From Dendrocalamus latiflorus (Eukaryota; Streptophyta; Magnoliopsida; Poales; Poaceae), in assembly GCA_017311315.1 (NCBI GenBank), contig CM029627.1, positions 50,762,797-50,826,796 of the forward strand: a stretch of DNA of 64,000 nt. Reading direction: 5' to 3'. The notes beneath the pieces are model-generated. The model saw only the letters and a program-made list of their open reading frames with translations, had not been told where the DNA came from and searched no databases. A program made the position numbers and the translations under genes. Shown here in pieces: positions 23,915 to 34,348 of this stretch (the first letter of the stretch is position 1; each line of letters starts with the position of its first letter).

Positions 23915-24508
23915 GCCCTGTTTGGCACAGCTTCACCAACAGCTTCATGAGTTGTTGTGAGTTGTTTTTTGCCAAACACCCTTTTTGCAAACAGCTTCAT
24001 GGGTGAAGCTCCTTTTTTTATGCTCTCACAAAGGAATGGGGAGAGGGGAAGCTGAAAAAAGTAGTTTTTCACAGCTCTCTCCCTCAGGCCCGCAGTCCTA
24101 GGAACCCACTGCCCCTCTGGGTCACCAAAATTACACGCATTTGCCACTAGTCCATCCCGTTCACCTCTCCCGTTCATGAAACATAAACAAGGCACTAATA
24201 TTGCTTCCTAATGATTTTAATTTTTTTTTATTTTTTATTTTAATGTTTTAATTCATACTCATTCAAATATATTATTTTTTAATTCATATGACTATATACA
24301 AACATACAACTCCAAATGTTAGAACAAGTCAGGTAGACAGGGGCATCTTGGACAATTGCCCTCTCTCAGCCATGCATGAAGCTGTTGGTGAAGCTGTTTT
24401 GCCAAACATTTTTCCAAAACAGATTAGCTTCATCGGTGAAGCTGCTCGTGAAGCTGCAACAAAAAAAAACAGCTTCACTAGTGAAGCTGAGCTGTGCCAA
24501 ACGGGGCC
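23915..24508. mobile_element. Non-autonomous TIR element (about 0.59 kb)
   Basis: The left end GCCCTGTTTGGCACAGCTTC is mirrored by the right end, which reads GAGCTGTGCCAAACGGGGC. Several AGCTTCA/TGAAGCT motifs lie inside both ends (TTCATGAG, GTGAAGCTG). No convincing target duplication was found, so the superfamily is uncertain; hAT-like is the best guess. The 94-aa and 123-aa open frames overlapping it show no domain. Confidence 0.6.
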
Positions 24509-25450
24509 TTTTCAGATCACCATACACCATTGAAGAGTGGCCCATCAGATGGGACTTCATTCACCAAGCCTGGTTCCTGAACAAGCGGCCAGCCGCTTCG
24601 GTAAAGCCACTCCAGTCCAGTGGAGTGGACGACTGCTACTGTCAGTGCAACCTCGGCCACTACGCAAGAGGCCTCGAGCGCGGCCGGCGAAGAGACAGGC
24701 AGCGGACGGGTCGCCCGCCGTCGAGGACCCTAAGCTCAGACAGGTAACCACCGCCAAGGATAAGATTTCTGTGGAGTTTGTGTTCTTTAATAAGTCATTT
24801 ACTTTTGTTTTTATGTAAGGGTTCTTGGTCCCCGTTAACCGCCATCGTGTTCTTGATTCTTCACACCCAAGAGCCCATCGTCACCCGTTTGGAGTGCGTT
24901 TGGAGCGGTATATGTTTGGATGAATCTGTTCTTTTTTTCAGCTCCTGATTTTACCTGGCGGATGCTACGTTAGGGTTTAATTTTTTTTTGTCATCTCTAT
25001 TTCCTAATTGTCTCGATCGAAAATTCTTCTACTTGTTGTGCAACCAAGGATTTGATTTAGTTTTTGGATTCCTGGGTGGAACGCTTAGAATGAGATGTGA
25101 TTGGGCGTTCCCAAAGCCTAATTCATGGAAAAATAGTCTTTTGTTTTGGACGGGGCGAAAAAAAAAATCTTAAGTTGGGTCAGGAGCAAAAGAGCAAAGA
25201 TTTCTAGAACGTAAGGCAATCCTGGTGATGATTTTCTCACAGGAAGCCAACTGACGTATATTATAACCATAGGAACAACATTTCCATGTTGAAATGGGGA
25301 AATATTTTGTATCCATTCATAGGGGTTTTGCAAGTTACATCCCGTGTGTTTGTTCTGACATTCCCAAATTAATCCTAACTACTGTGATAGAAGGATTCAT
25401 CTTGTCTCCCTGTCCTTCACAATAATTCTACTACTTTTCCCTGATGTAGA

Positions 25451-25690
25451 TGCCTCTCAGCAAGATGGCGCGGACGGAGTGGCCATGACCATGGTCGGAC
25501 CTCCCATCAGAGCTCGGCGGCCTAGTCCTCCATCGCCTCCTAGCCAAAGTCGATCGGCCGCATCCGCATCGCCGCTGTGTGCCCACAGTGGTGCTCTGCC
25601 GCACGCGCGTCTTGCGCTTTCCGATGGTGCCTTCTATAGCGTCCCCCAGAGCAACCTGCGCCAATTGCGCCGGCTACAACAACTCTTGTG
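25451..25690 (+). pseudogene. F-box gene remnant
   Basis: One frame from about 25488 reads WSDLPSELGGLVLHRL, close to the start of plant F-box domains. After a short indel another frame continues with RIAAVCPQWCSAARAS, the next part of the same domain. The two pieces are in order and adjacent, so a small frame change explains the break. Nothing like a C-terminal DUF295 or Kelch region follows. Open frames called here in other frames (25431-25664 and 25479-25691) are shadows. The flanks are transposon-like. A short segment at 24600-24730 also resembles 7200-7290, so the whole area may be a patchwork. Confidence 0.5.
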
Positions 25691-25953
25691 ACAACTAATG
25701 TAGCATGTACGCATGTAATTGGATCTTGGGATGCGTTTGTGTTGGGCCATACATGTAGCCACGTGTTGCTACTGAAGAAAGGGCCGTTTTACACTTACTG
25801 AGCCTTTTGTGGCCTCCTGGCTCGAAGCTGATGGATACTTGTGTTCTTTAAGCTATCTACTGTAAGACTTTGTCTCCATTACTATCAATACCGAGTGGCA
25901 ATCGACATGTCTTTGTAGTACTCACCATGTTGCATGCAATTAATATAGAACGC

Positions 25954-27088
25954 AGTGGCGAAGTCAGGATAAAATTAGAGGGTGGACTCAATGCCTTAAA
26001 GGACTAAACTACATTAACATAAATATAATATTTTACTCTTGTGCAATCTAAATTTATATATAAATAAAAGAGGAACAAAACACAAAAAGAGAAAAAATAA
26101 CGAAAGTAGCTCAGTAATAGAAAGCATACTCTGAAAATATATAAATATACTTTCAGTCATCTGCATATCAAAAGTAGAAATGTTAGCTTAAATCACGAGA
26201 CAATTTAGAAACTAATATGAACTAGCTCCAAGGAAAATATTCTAACTTTGTCCCTTCTTGCTAAAAGGCCTATATAAGCAATAACAGTGAGGTAAATCAA
26301 ACCACACCATCCCAGATTCAGGGCTTTAGTTTTGCTTTTACACTAAATATGAATATGTTTACACTATAAATCTAACATCACGCTGTCCAAGATCTAGGGC
26401 TTTAGTTTTGCTTTACACTAAATGAATATGTTTAAACCAGAAATTTACTATAATCAAGTTCTTGATCATATCGCTATACTTAAAAAAGGTCAAACTCCAT
26501 TACAGAAAAATAAAAACTTTAACAGGAACAAGACAATAACCAGAATTTAACAGGGGAATGCAGTATATGTGCAAAACAAATGAAATCACATATTGAGCAG
26601 GTAGGTAGTAGGCCAGTAGCTATTACTATTAGTAGAGGTCAAGAGACTCGAGAGTAGGGACGGGTTAACTTGAACCCCAAATCTTACATGAGCAGGAGGC
26701 CAAAGATTAACTGATGAATCAATGAATGTACCAGAACGAAGAAAGATCTATAATAAATCTCTCCAATCCAAACAAGACAAAGCCAGGCGAACAAAGGAAG
26801 AATGATTGACCCAAGGAGGAGTTGGGAGAATTTCCTTTTTCCCCAAAGGGAAATCCGGGGAGGTGGAGAATCTAGAATATAGTGAAGCCGGGTAAATATA
26901 GCTGCATGATGACATATAAATATCTCAATCCAGACAAGACAAAGCTATAAATTGACATAGATAATAAATTATGCACTGAAAACTTGTCAGTCGGATGATC
27001 CTAAATTGATGACACCATCAATGAAATGGATGAACCAAATTATACACATATACTTACCTACCTCATAGTAGTACTAGTTATTGGCAAG
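25954..27088. other. AT-rich region starting with a hAT-like terminus; no gene
   Basis: CAGTGGCGAAGTCAGG at 25954 and the following 150 bases resemble the left end of the hAT element at 53746 (AAATTAG..., then TTTTACTCTTNTNNAA). The right end was not found and may have been lost when the LTR element at 27089 inserted. A repeated phrase, AGGGCTTTAGTTTTGCTTTT, occurs near 26320 and 26397. No coding region is recognised. Confidence 0.4.
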
Positions 27089-27296
27089 TGTTACGAAATT
27101 AGTCCTTGATTTCTACGCTTTATTTCTCGCATAAGTCGCATTGCAAAAACTGGTTACAAGCCTCTCAATATATATGCTAATAACTCCTACTAATACACGT
27201 ATTAGGACTTCGAATTGGACACCACTTCAATTCGAATTACAAACGAAAAACGAACTCAACCGCAACTAGGACTCTAAGTCAAGATTAATTTTAACA
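27089..27296 (-). repeat. 3' LTR of the gag-only element
   Basis: It is a 208-bp direct repeat of 30091-30298 with TG...CA ends. Confidence 0.9.
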
Positions 27297-27388
27297 ATCT
27301 CCCCCTTAATCTTGACTTTCTAACTTCTTTTCACCTTGCTTGAGTTTGGACGGCGACACATTTCAAACGTCCCTGACTCAACTCATCA

Positions 27389-27642
27389 TCAGAGCACTTC
27401 ATCTTCGCTGAGCGCTTCGGCAACAAACGCTTTCTTTGTCTTCGTCTTTTGGCATTCTGAAGCAAAGTGTCCATAATCATTACAGTTATAACACCTCACT
27501 TTTGCCTTATCAAACCTCCGACCTTTACGGCCTTGGCCATCACCCCTGGAAGTGTTCTTGCCTTCACGCTTCGGTGATCGGGACTCCCACTCGGCGCGAG
27601 TCAACAAGAGCTGTCCTTCACCTTTGTTGCTATTGTCGTGGA
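27389..27642 (-). pseudogene. Gag C-terminal part with CCHC zinc knuckle
   Basis: The minus frame shows LLLTRAEWESR, a basic Ser/Arg/Gly linker and the zinc knuckle CYNCNDYGHFASEC. It ends in an acidic tail at 27389. The part upstream of 27643 in the same open frame is hAT sequence, not gag. It continues the gag at 28465-29080: removing the 822-bp hAT element and one 8-bp target copy puts both pieces in one frame. Proteins of this type package the RNA of Copia-type elements, and without pol the element depended on others. Confidence 0.75.
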
Positions 27643-28464
27643 CAGGGGAAAAAAATTCGGACGAAATTTCGCTATTTCGCCGAAATTTCGTTCCTTTCGT
27701 CCATGGGCGAAAGAACACTATCCCGGTCAAAAATTTTGGAAGTATTCGAAATCAGCCGCGCGCGAGTAGCAATACCCGCACGCACCAGCCCAAAATGCGC
27801 GGCCCACCAGACGGTCCAGGCACCAGTGACCAGACTCCCCCACGTCGCACTTGCGCCGCCGCGCTCCCCATTCTAAACCCTAGCCCAGTCGTCTCGTCCG
27901 GTGGTGCATCCGGGCGACGGCGAGGTGGAGCACGACGCGCTTGAGCGGGGCGTGGCGGGGGTCAGTGGCGTCGAGTAAGGCGAGCAGGCGGTGGCCGCCG
28001 AAGAGCACGAGAGAAGGCATGTAGGTGCCGTTGAGCGTGCCGGCCTTGTCGACGCTGGAGTCGTCAAGGAGGACGCGGAAACTCCGCGCGTCGAGGAGGG
28101 CGACGACTCAGGAGTCGCCGGATATGAAGGGGCCGGGGGCATGTTGACGCGTAGCACGGTGGCTCCGCCGTGGCGGGCGATGCGGGAGCGGAAGTACTCC
28201 TCCGCGCCCTGGAAGTAGTAGTCCAGGCGGTCGCGCAGAGTCGAGAAGAACGGCACGCCGTAGCCACCTGGTATCTCGCCGATCGGACGTTCTTGTGATT
28301 GCTGATGACGAAAAATGCTCATTTTTAGCATCTTTATTCCGTCGTAGCATTCAAACGACACTTCAAAAATTTCGGACGAAATTTTGACGAAATTCCGAAA
28401 TTTCGTCAATTTCGTTGCTTTCGCCTGGGACCGAATTTTTTCTAGCAACGAAAAAGTTTTCCTG
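27643..28464 (-). mobile_element. Non-autonomous hAT element carrying a CYP74 gene fragment
   Basis: The ends are CAGGGGAAAAAAATTCGG on the left and, inverted on the right, CAGGAAAAC...GAAAAAATTCGG. A perfect 8-bp duplication GTCGTGGA flanks it (27635-27642 and 28465-28472). CAGG ends and an 8-bp duplication are the hAT superfamily signature. Both ends hold repeats of the GAAATTTCG type. The centre is GC-rich and derives from a host gene (see 27898-28288). No transposase is present. Confidence 0.85.
27898..28288 (-). pseudogene. Captured CYP74 (allene oxide synthase-like) N-terminal fragment
   Basis: On the minus strand the segment reads, across two or three frames, [20 protein letters not shown], then [31 protein letters not shown], a [16 protein letters not shown] block and NGTYMPS with GGHR. 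These are conserved N-terminal blocks of CYP74 enzymes, closest in my memory to allene oxide synthase of jasmonate synthesis rather than hydroperoxide lyase. The heme-binding C-terminal half is absent. Frameshifts after the MPPAP block rule out a functional product. The host copy is not in this window. Confidence 0.8.
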
Positions 28465-28473
28465 GTCGTGGAT

Positions 28474-29080
28474 GCGTTCCTCATACGCCTTAAGACGACC
28501 AATAATCTCCTCCATGGTCATTGTCTTTCGGTGTCCAAATTGCTCTATGACTGAAGCAATCGGGAGAAACTGTGAGGGAATAGCATGAATGAATTTCTTT
28601 ACCACATACAACTCTTCCACCTTCTCGCCAAGGGCCCGTATCTTGTTGACGATGACCATCAACCGGACAGCGAAGTCATTGATCGACTCCGTTTCCTTCA
28701 TCGAACTCGGTCTTTAGAGTTTGTACCTTTGCTTCCTTCACACGATCTGCGCCAAGATGCATCGCTTTCAATGCCTCCCACGCGGCTTTGGTCGTTTCCT
28801 TTTCGGCCAGTAGGAAGAGCGTCTCCTCTGGGATGCCCTGATAGATGGCCGTCAATGCCATCTGATCTTTGCGCATATCGACATTGCCGTTCTCGATCGC
28901 ATCCCACACTCCTTGAGTCTTCATGTACACCTTCATCTTGATTGCCCATGTTGCATAATTGCTCGTCGTGAGCATCGGATAATGCAGCGAGATAGCGGAA
29001 CTCTTCTTCGCCATCGTACCGGATGATGCCTCGTCACCGGTGACACCGCTTCCCGGAGTACGCGATATGATCTTAAGCAC
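28474..29080 (-). pseudogene. Gag N-terminal part (DUF4219/UBN2 type)
   Basis: From 29080 the minus frame shows YPMLTTSNYATWAIKMKVYM, WDAIENG and AAWEALKAMHLGADRV, the standard blocks of plant Copia gag (DUF4219 then UBN2). A frameshift near 28695 moves the match to the next frame, with ESINDFAVRLMVIVNKIRAL, VVKKFIHAIPSQF and [10 protein letters not shown]. At 28465 the hAT element interrupts it. Together with the zinc-knuckle piece at 27389-27642 it makes up one gag gene with one frameshift and one insertion. Confidence 0.8.
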
Positions 29081-29100
29081 GGATCAAAAACTCAGGCTAC

Positions 29101-30077
29101 TTTGAAGTCTCTTGGACCGAGAGAAAACGGAGAAAAAACCTGCTATCTTCTTTTTCTCTTTTTTTTTCTAAACTTTGCTCTTGCTGCTCTGCGTTTGGGT
29201 TTTCTCTCGCGCTGCGTCTCCTTTTACGCCGTCGTCCAGACCAATCAAGGTGAGCCGGCTCCAAGTCGAAATATTGTTGTTTCTGTCTTAGGCTCGGATT
29301 CAGAGGCCATACACGACTCGGAGACGTGGCTCTGTGCGGATTGACCGAGACGTGCTGAACCGAAACTCCTCCTTACCTCGTTTCCTTTTGTCATGTTGCA
29401 ATCCTTTTTCTCTACAAGCATTACATTCTCTCTCTCTTCTTTTCATTTTCTATGCTTTGATTTCTGTGTCACTTTTTCTTGTCATATACTAGCTTCTTTT
29501 CCCTGTTCTCCTTTCTATGCATGCAGAGCTTTTGACTTGGATTCACTTCTCGTGTATGGATTCACAGATTGAGCTGAACGCATGCTGCGTATTGCTTCCT
29601 TTTTGCGCGACTCCCCGTCTCCTCTTCGCCTGCGCGACGGAGCCGGATTGGCTTCTCCCGCACGCAGCGCGCGCATCTGCAGTCGTTGCCGTTCGCGCCT
29701 CCCCGCGCTTGGCCTCGGTCTCCTCTGCGAGCTCCTCAGCTTTCTGGCGTCGGGCGCCTCCAACACGCTCCATGAAATCATCACGTAAGGAAATCCTCCA
29801 ACGCCATCTGGTCTTCAGGACCTTGTGCCGCCGCATCCGGCAATATGCCGCACTCCCCATAGACCGCAGAGTCGTCAGGCAAGTCGTGCAGTTGCAGTTC
29901 ATCGATCGGCTCAGGCATTACCACGCCATGCAGCTTGGCGCCTCCACGGTCATCTTCTTGCCGAAGGATCTAGCAGGAGAGAGGCCCTTGGGTAGCGACG
30001 GCCGAGAGCAACGGTGGCCGCCCCCGGAGCGTAGATTGCTCCTCTCGGGGGCAGCAGCAGAAGAAATCAAGGTTGAC
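29101..30077. other. Leader of the gag-only element with a GC-rich segment of unknown origin
   Basis: Between the primer site and gag lies about 1 kb. Its part at 29560-30060 is much richer in G+C than the LTRs or gag and has long open frames on both strands (29517-30182 plus, 29543-29902 minus). I recognise no domain. A minus-strand acidic stretch (near 29800-29905) and the base composition hint at a captured host exon. This is inference only. Confidence 0.4.
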
Positions 30078-30090
30078 TCTGATACCACTT

Positions 30091-30298
30091 GTTACGAATT
30101 GATCCCTCGATTTCTTTGCTTTATTTCTCGCATAAAATTGCATTGCAAAAACTGGTTACAAACCTCTCAATATATATGCTAATAACTCCTACTAACACAC
30201 GTATTAGGACTTCGAATTGGACACCACTTCAACTCGAATTACAAACGAAAAACGAACTCAACCACAACTAGGACTCTAAGTCAAGATTAATTTTAACA
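30091..30298 (-). repeat. 5' LTR of the gag-only element
   Basis: It is a 208-bp direct repeat of 27089-27296, followed on the minus strand by the primer-site motif at 30078-30090. Confidence 0.9.
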
Positions 30299-30303
30299 GC
30301 AAG

Positions 30304-32069
30304 GAATCGATGGAGAGAGACAAGAAGAAATGGAAAGGAATCAAAATTCCAGCAACTTGGTTTCTGCAGGCAGGTGGGGAGATTTATTGGCGGGCGGGCG
30401 GAAAAAAGAGCAGCGGTGGCGGGTAGGCGGGGAGATGTGGCGGCAGCAGATTGGGAGCAAAAGGCGCAAAGGCGTACGCGGATAGGGAGACAATAAAAGG
30501 GATCTATCTTCGGGCCTTCTGTTATGCACTTGTGCACTCTTGTGCTTTGCATTTATGTTGTGTAGTGCTCATCAACTCTGCAGCTCGATCGAGCTCGTGA
30601 GCGGCTCAGCATTACTGAGCTGAGGTATGACCTCGGCTTAGCTCGTCGGGTGATGCTCTAAGCTCAAGCCAAGCCGAACTGACTATGAGCCCAAATAACT
30701 CACGAGCTTTGAGCTTTTGTGCTAGCCCTTCATGCCAGCTTCATTGGAATCAACAATACAATTCTAGAGCCAATTCGAAGACGTGAAATACAGTTGGAAG
30801 CAATTTCTTACCCCCACACCCATGTCAATCACGTGGAATCAAAAGCTAACTTTGCATTGCTTCAGGCACCCACGCTCGACTCATGCCCAACTCTCTCACA
30901 TCGCTCCCCTCTGTGGCTCGACTGCGGGGACTTGTCGCCGTGCTACCTCCCATCGTCCCCTTGCTCACTGTGTTGCCTCCCCTCTCGAGTGTGCTGCCAC
31001 TCCTCCCCCCCCCCCCCCGCCAGACGGCGGCGGCCGCCCCTGAAGGGATCAAGGGGTTCGCCTACGATGGGATCAGTCATGGCAGCAGCTACAATGCTCG
31101 ACCTGTTCGGTGACAATTGGTATGGATCCATTTGTATGTGATTGCTTGATTAGGGTGTCTACTAATCTGTGTCTTTGATTGCTTGATTAATATGTGTGAA
31201 ACAGAGATTGAAGGTTCTTGTGTTCATTTTTCCGGAAAGAATTGAAAATTTGAATTCCAACGGACGGCCGAATATAAAAATTAGTTTTTGTATTGTCCTG
31301 AATCGAATTCAAATTTTGTTGGAATAGGATTTGTAATCCGATTGAATGAAACAAATTCAATTCTACGGAGCCAAAATGGGTGTAATTGTAAAAATAATAT
31401 AAACTTTACAGGAAATAAATTGAAACAAGTATTGGCAAGGAAAATAAATCTAGCCGTGCAAGTCTCAATCTACTTAGCTAATTTTTATTTCAAAATTTAC
31501 ATGTATGTTAATTTTTGGATGCCATAAATTTTTTTGAATTTTTAGTTCTGTTTTCTTATTATCTTACATATTCATCATTGATTCAAACATATTTACATAT
31601 ACAACTTACTTAGAAATAACATATGAACTCGAGATTTGAATCTATATTGAACTCGGGGGTTGCATCAATCTATTCCCTACTAGCTAGATTTGAGATTTTT
31701 CGTGGCAGCTCAAAACTGTTACGGAAGACCCCTAAAGCCATCACAAAAGCTTGCGGGAAAATGCTTACTTCTTCGTGAAAGTCGAATATATGTAGCTGTG
31801 ACAAAATATTTCGTGATGGCCAGCTGTCACGAGATGTGCCAACACATCAGTACACGGGATACAACGTAGCATACATCGGAGTAGTTTTCGTCCCAGGTTT
31901 CCACCTGTCCTGGGACGAGGACTCCTAATCCTAGCAGGACAGCTAATCCCAAACAACAGAGTGAACACGAGTTACACGAGTACAGATAGGAGAGGAGAGG
32001 CATCCTAACAGAGGAATAGAAGACGGGATGACCTACATCACGATATATAGTTTTCATATGACAAATGAC
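30304..32069. other. Intergenic region downstream of DUF4220 gene 1, no gene recognised
   Basis: A GC-rich patch with a 13-C run lies at 31006-31018. Open frames at 30719-31141 and nearby overlap in several phases and show no domain. The segment 30570-30720, with repeated GAGCTCG/AGCTCGT-like words, looks like a small TIR element. I see no clear polyadenylation signal or gene here. Confidence 0.35.
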
Positions 32070-34133
32070 CTACATCACTGAGCAATCATCCTTGGGGTAG
32101 TCGCTGCGTATGCGAAGTATGCTAGCGTGTTCTTGTAGGATCCACACGATGGTTGTGAGCTCACCGCCACGGCTGAGCTGCTTGGCGTGGGAATCCCTGC
32201 TGCATCGGATGGACACATAGATCAGCAGACGCACCCACGTCTTGAAGATGAGTCCCAACAGCTTCTGCATATCAATTTTTTCTCCCAACAGCTGTTTAAT
32301 GTCATCGTTTAATATGAAATTCTTAATGTCGTCCGATAGATTTTTTAGCAGCTCCTCGGCATTCATAGTTCCTTCCGAGAGAATTTTTAGCAGCTCCCCG
32401 GCATGCATAGTTCCTTCCGAGAGAATAATACTCTTGTCGTAGAGAAGACTTGACGGCCTCGTTTTGCTTGCATCACCTTGCTTTCGGGGCTTCCTCTCCT
32501 TGTTTCCGAGCTTCTTCTCCATGTCTCGCAGGATGCTGGCAAGCTCCTTCTGTCTTGCTGTACAGCTGGGACTTATTTTCGAGCTGCTGGAAGATCTTTC
32601 CTTGCGCCATAGAGTATCCAAAGCGCCGCTGATTGCTTCGTACGTGCTGCGGAGCTTAAAGCCTGGTACCATATTGGGGCGTACAACGACGAGGAACACC
32701 ATGTAATCCGACAGCGCCTTGACCGCCTTCACATATGTGGACGATGCTGCATTTTGGTCGCTGCACAAGAGGAAAACGTCCGTGGTGATGTGCCAGATAA
32801 GTATATCCTCTTGGAAATCCTTATCGAAGTTGAGAGCTTCCTCTAATTCCCTACGCTTCAAGTCCTCGGGCAGAATCAGCGCGGGCAGCATATCCTCGGG
32901 CTTGGTCGGCGGCATCTCCACGGGCTTGGGCAGCGGCGGGTACACTGACTTCAAAACATTCCATATCTGTTCAAACAGCAACCTCCTGACATATCTGTTC
33001 GAACAACAACTCCCTGAAATATCAAGGCCCCTGGAGTAATGGTATTGGTATTCCATCCATGTATCCTCCAAGCTAAACTTCTTCGCCAGTGCTCTCCATT
33101 GGCTGGTCGTTGCATGAGTGCACTCGTGCAACAAGTTGTACTGCCCAATGGAGCCCGACCACAATCTGTAGCTAGCTGGCTTCTTGCACAAAAATTGATG
33201 GTGAAGCCAGGAGCATGGATCCAGAGAGACGATGAGACGACGGAACCGATGCCACCTCCTAGTGCACAAAAGTTGATGGTGAAGCCAGGACCATGGCCTA
33301 TCGTTCAAGAATGCATATGTCCAGGTCGACCCCAGCGCTGTGAGCAACCACATCAAATCCAGGAGGAAGGTAGCAACCAACAAGATGTAAGTGATGACAA
33401 CGTCACCCCTCCTTTGGCCGTCTTTATTGTAGAGACAAAACAGCCACAACGCGGCGGCAGTGGCAAGCGGAGAGGCGACACGGATGCCGTAGCCAAACCA
33501 AGTGTGGACCACGGCTGCCTTGGTATAGAGGATGTCGTACATGAGGGAGAGCTCCATCTCGACCACCTTGCACATCCCCTTCCATCCATAAGAGGAGCAT
33601 ATCTCTCCGTTGTTATCACCCTCCATGACCGAATAATCGGCAAAGGCACCCTTGCTGATATGGAACAGGTCGTGAGCAACCAGTAGGGCTCGTTCATTAT
33701 CAAGCTCCTGTCCCCTTGTCAAGCCCACACGCTCAATGAATTTGTCGCTTGGCTTCTTGCTTGAGCTCCGAATGCTTCCCAAGTCGCCTTTCCATAGCGC
33801 AAAGGACTTCTCCACATACTTGGCAGCACCGAACAAGTACATGATGACGAAAGCCCAGAACAAGGCCCACTCGCTGCCCAGCGTGTATATAAGCTTGTAT
33901 AGGCCGTAGCCGGCTAAAACGAGCTGCGCGATGACATCGAATATCTGGCGCCCCGAGAGAACGTTGTCCTCGAGGGAGTAGGCGCTGATGTTATCAGGGC
34001 CACCGAGATGAAGCAGGAGGAACGGCGCCCAGAACGGCCGAGGGTCAGGTGGCCGAGGGTCAGGTTGCCGAGGGCGGACGTCGCGTCCCAGCTGGCCCCC
34101 TGGTACGCCAGCCACAGGAAGGTCCTCCGCCAA
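32070..34133 (-). CDS. DUF4220/DUF594 membrane protein, gene 1 (N-terminus frameshifted)
   Basis: This is a 687-aa open frame of the cereal DUF4220 family, whose biochemical role is unknown. Family blocks run in order: FWAPFLLLHLGGPDNISAYS (34-53), LFHISKG (156-162), VEMELSLMYDILYTKAAVVH (191-210), LWSGSIGQYNLLH in the middle, LIWHITTD later, and the DUF594 block GGELTTIVWILQEH near the C-terminus. Hydrophobic segments at about 64-84, 88-106, 219-236 and 245-270 suggest a multi-pass membrane protein. The first 33 residues are not family sequence. They are the conserved region read in a wrong frame, and the true N-terminus lies at 34045-34348. A 45-bp unit is doubled at 32348-32437 (SEGTM...ELLK twice), and a WLHHQ-LC unit is doubled near 33190-33285. 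The gene may be dead or may use another start. Confidence 0.85.
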   Translation of the reverse strand: MAEDLPVAGVPGGQLGRDVRPRQPDPRPPDPRPFWAPFLLLHLGGPDNISAYSLEDNVLSGRQIFDVIAQLVLAGYGLYKLIYTLGSEWALFWAFVIMYLFGAAKYVEKSFALWKGDLGSIRSSSKKPSDKFIERVGLTRGQELDNERALLVAHDLFHISKGAFADYSVMEGDNNGEICSSYGWKGMCKVVEMELSLMYDILYTKAAVVHTWFGYGIRVASPLATAAALWLFCLYNKDGQRRGDVVITYILLVATFLLDLMWLLTALGSTWTYAFLNDRPWSWLHHQLLCTRRWHRFRRLIVSLDPCSWLHHQFLCKKPASYRLWSGSIGQYNLLHECTHATTSQWRALAKKFSLEDTWMEYQYHYSRGLDISGSCCSNRYVRRLLFEQIWNVLKSVYPPLPKPVEMPPTKPEDMLPALILPEDLKRRELEEALNFDKDFQEDILIWHITTDVFLLCSDQNAASSTYVKAVKALSDYMVFLVVVRPNMVPGFKLRSTYEAISGALDTLWRKERSSSSSKISPSCTARQKELASILRDMEKKLGNKERKPRKQGDASKTRPSSLLYDKSIILSEGTMHAGELLKILSEGTMNAEELLKNLSDDIKNFILNDDIKQLLGEKIDMQKLLGLIFKTWVRLLIYVSIRCSRDSHAKQLSRGGELTTIVWILQEHASILRIRSDYPKDDCSVM

Positions 34134-34348
34134 CCGATGGCTTCACGCCGACGGATCTTGGCAAGGAGGATGAGGAAAAGATGCACGGCTAAGCTGGAAA
34201 GGACCACGATCCGGATCACCCATAAATTCAAGAACTGCATCATCCGAGTCACCCATCCAGCCATTGCTCCTGCACCGAAATTAAGATTTGATGATACTGT
34301 GTCATATATCCATTCATCTAGATTAATGTTGCATACTTGCATCTGCAT
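34045..34348 (-). pseudogene. Displaced N-terminal segment of DUF4220 gene 1
   Basis: In the frame starting at 34348 the minus strand gives WVIRIVVLSSLAVHLFLILL, a transmembrane helix. Then come RRR, FLWLAYQGASWDATSALGNL and a doubled LTLG unit, the usual start of DUF4220 proteins. The family match then passes to the main frame at FWAPFLLLHLGG. The change falls in or next to a 15-bp repeat (GCCGAGGGTCAGGTG on the plus strand, 34037-34072), so a repeat-linked indel is the likely cause. A sequencing error is possible. Confidence 0.8.

Larger units (their letters stand above)
27089..30303 (-). mobile_element. Non-autonomous Copia-like LTR element, gag only, with 5-bp TSD
   Basis: Two 208-bp LTRs (27089-27296 and 30091-30298) begin TGTTACGAA and end TTTTAACA. 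They differ at roughly a dozen positions by eye. The 5-bp duplication GCAAG flanks the element (27084-27088 and 30299-30303). A primer site AGTGGTATCAGAG (30078-30090, minus) and a polypurine tract with AAGGGGGAG (27297-27310, minus) set the direction right to left. Inside are a UBN2-type gag and a zinc knuckle, but no protease, integrase or reverse transcriptase. A hAT element is nested at 27643-28464. Confidence 0.9.

Noticed and set aside
28585..28941. Plus-strand 118-aa open frame
   Set aside because: It is antisense to the UBN2-type gag, which has clear family blocks.
30719..31141. 140-aa open frame
   Set aside because: It contains a poly-C run, overlaps other frames and has no domain; not supported as a gene.
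33039..33686. Plus-strand 215-aa open frame
   Set aside because: It is antisense to DUF4220 gene 1.
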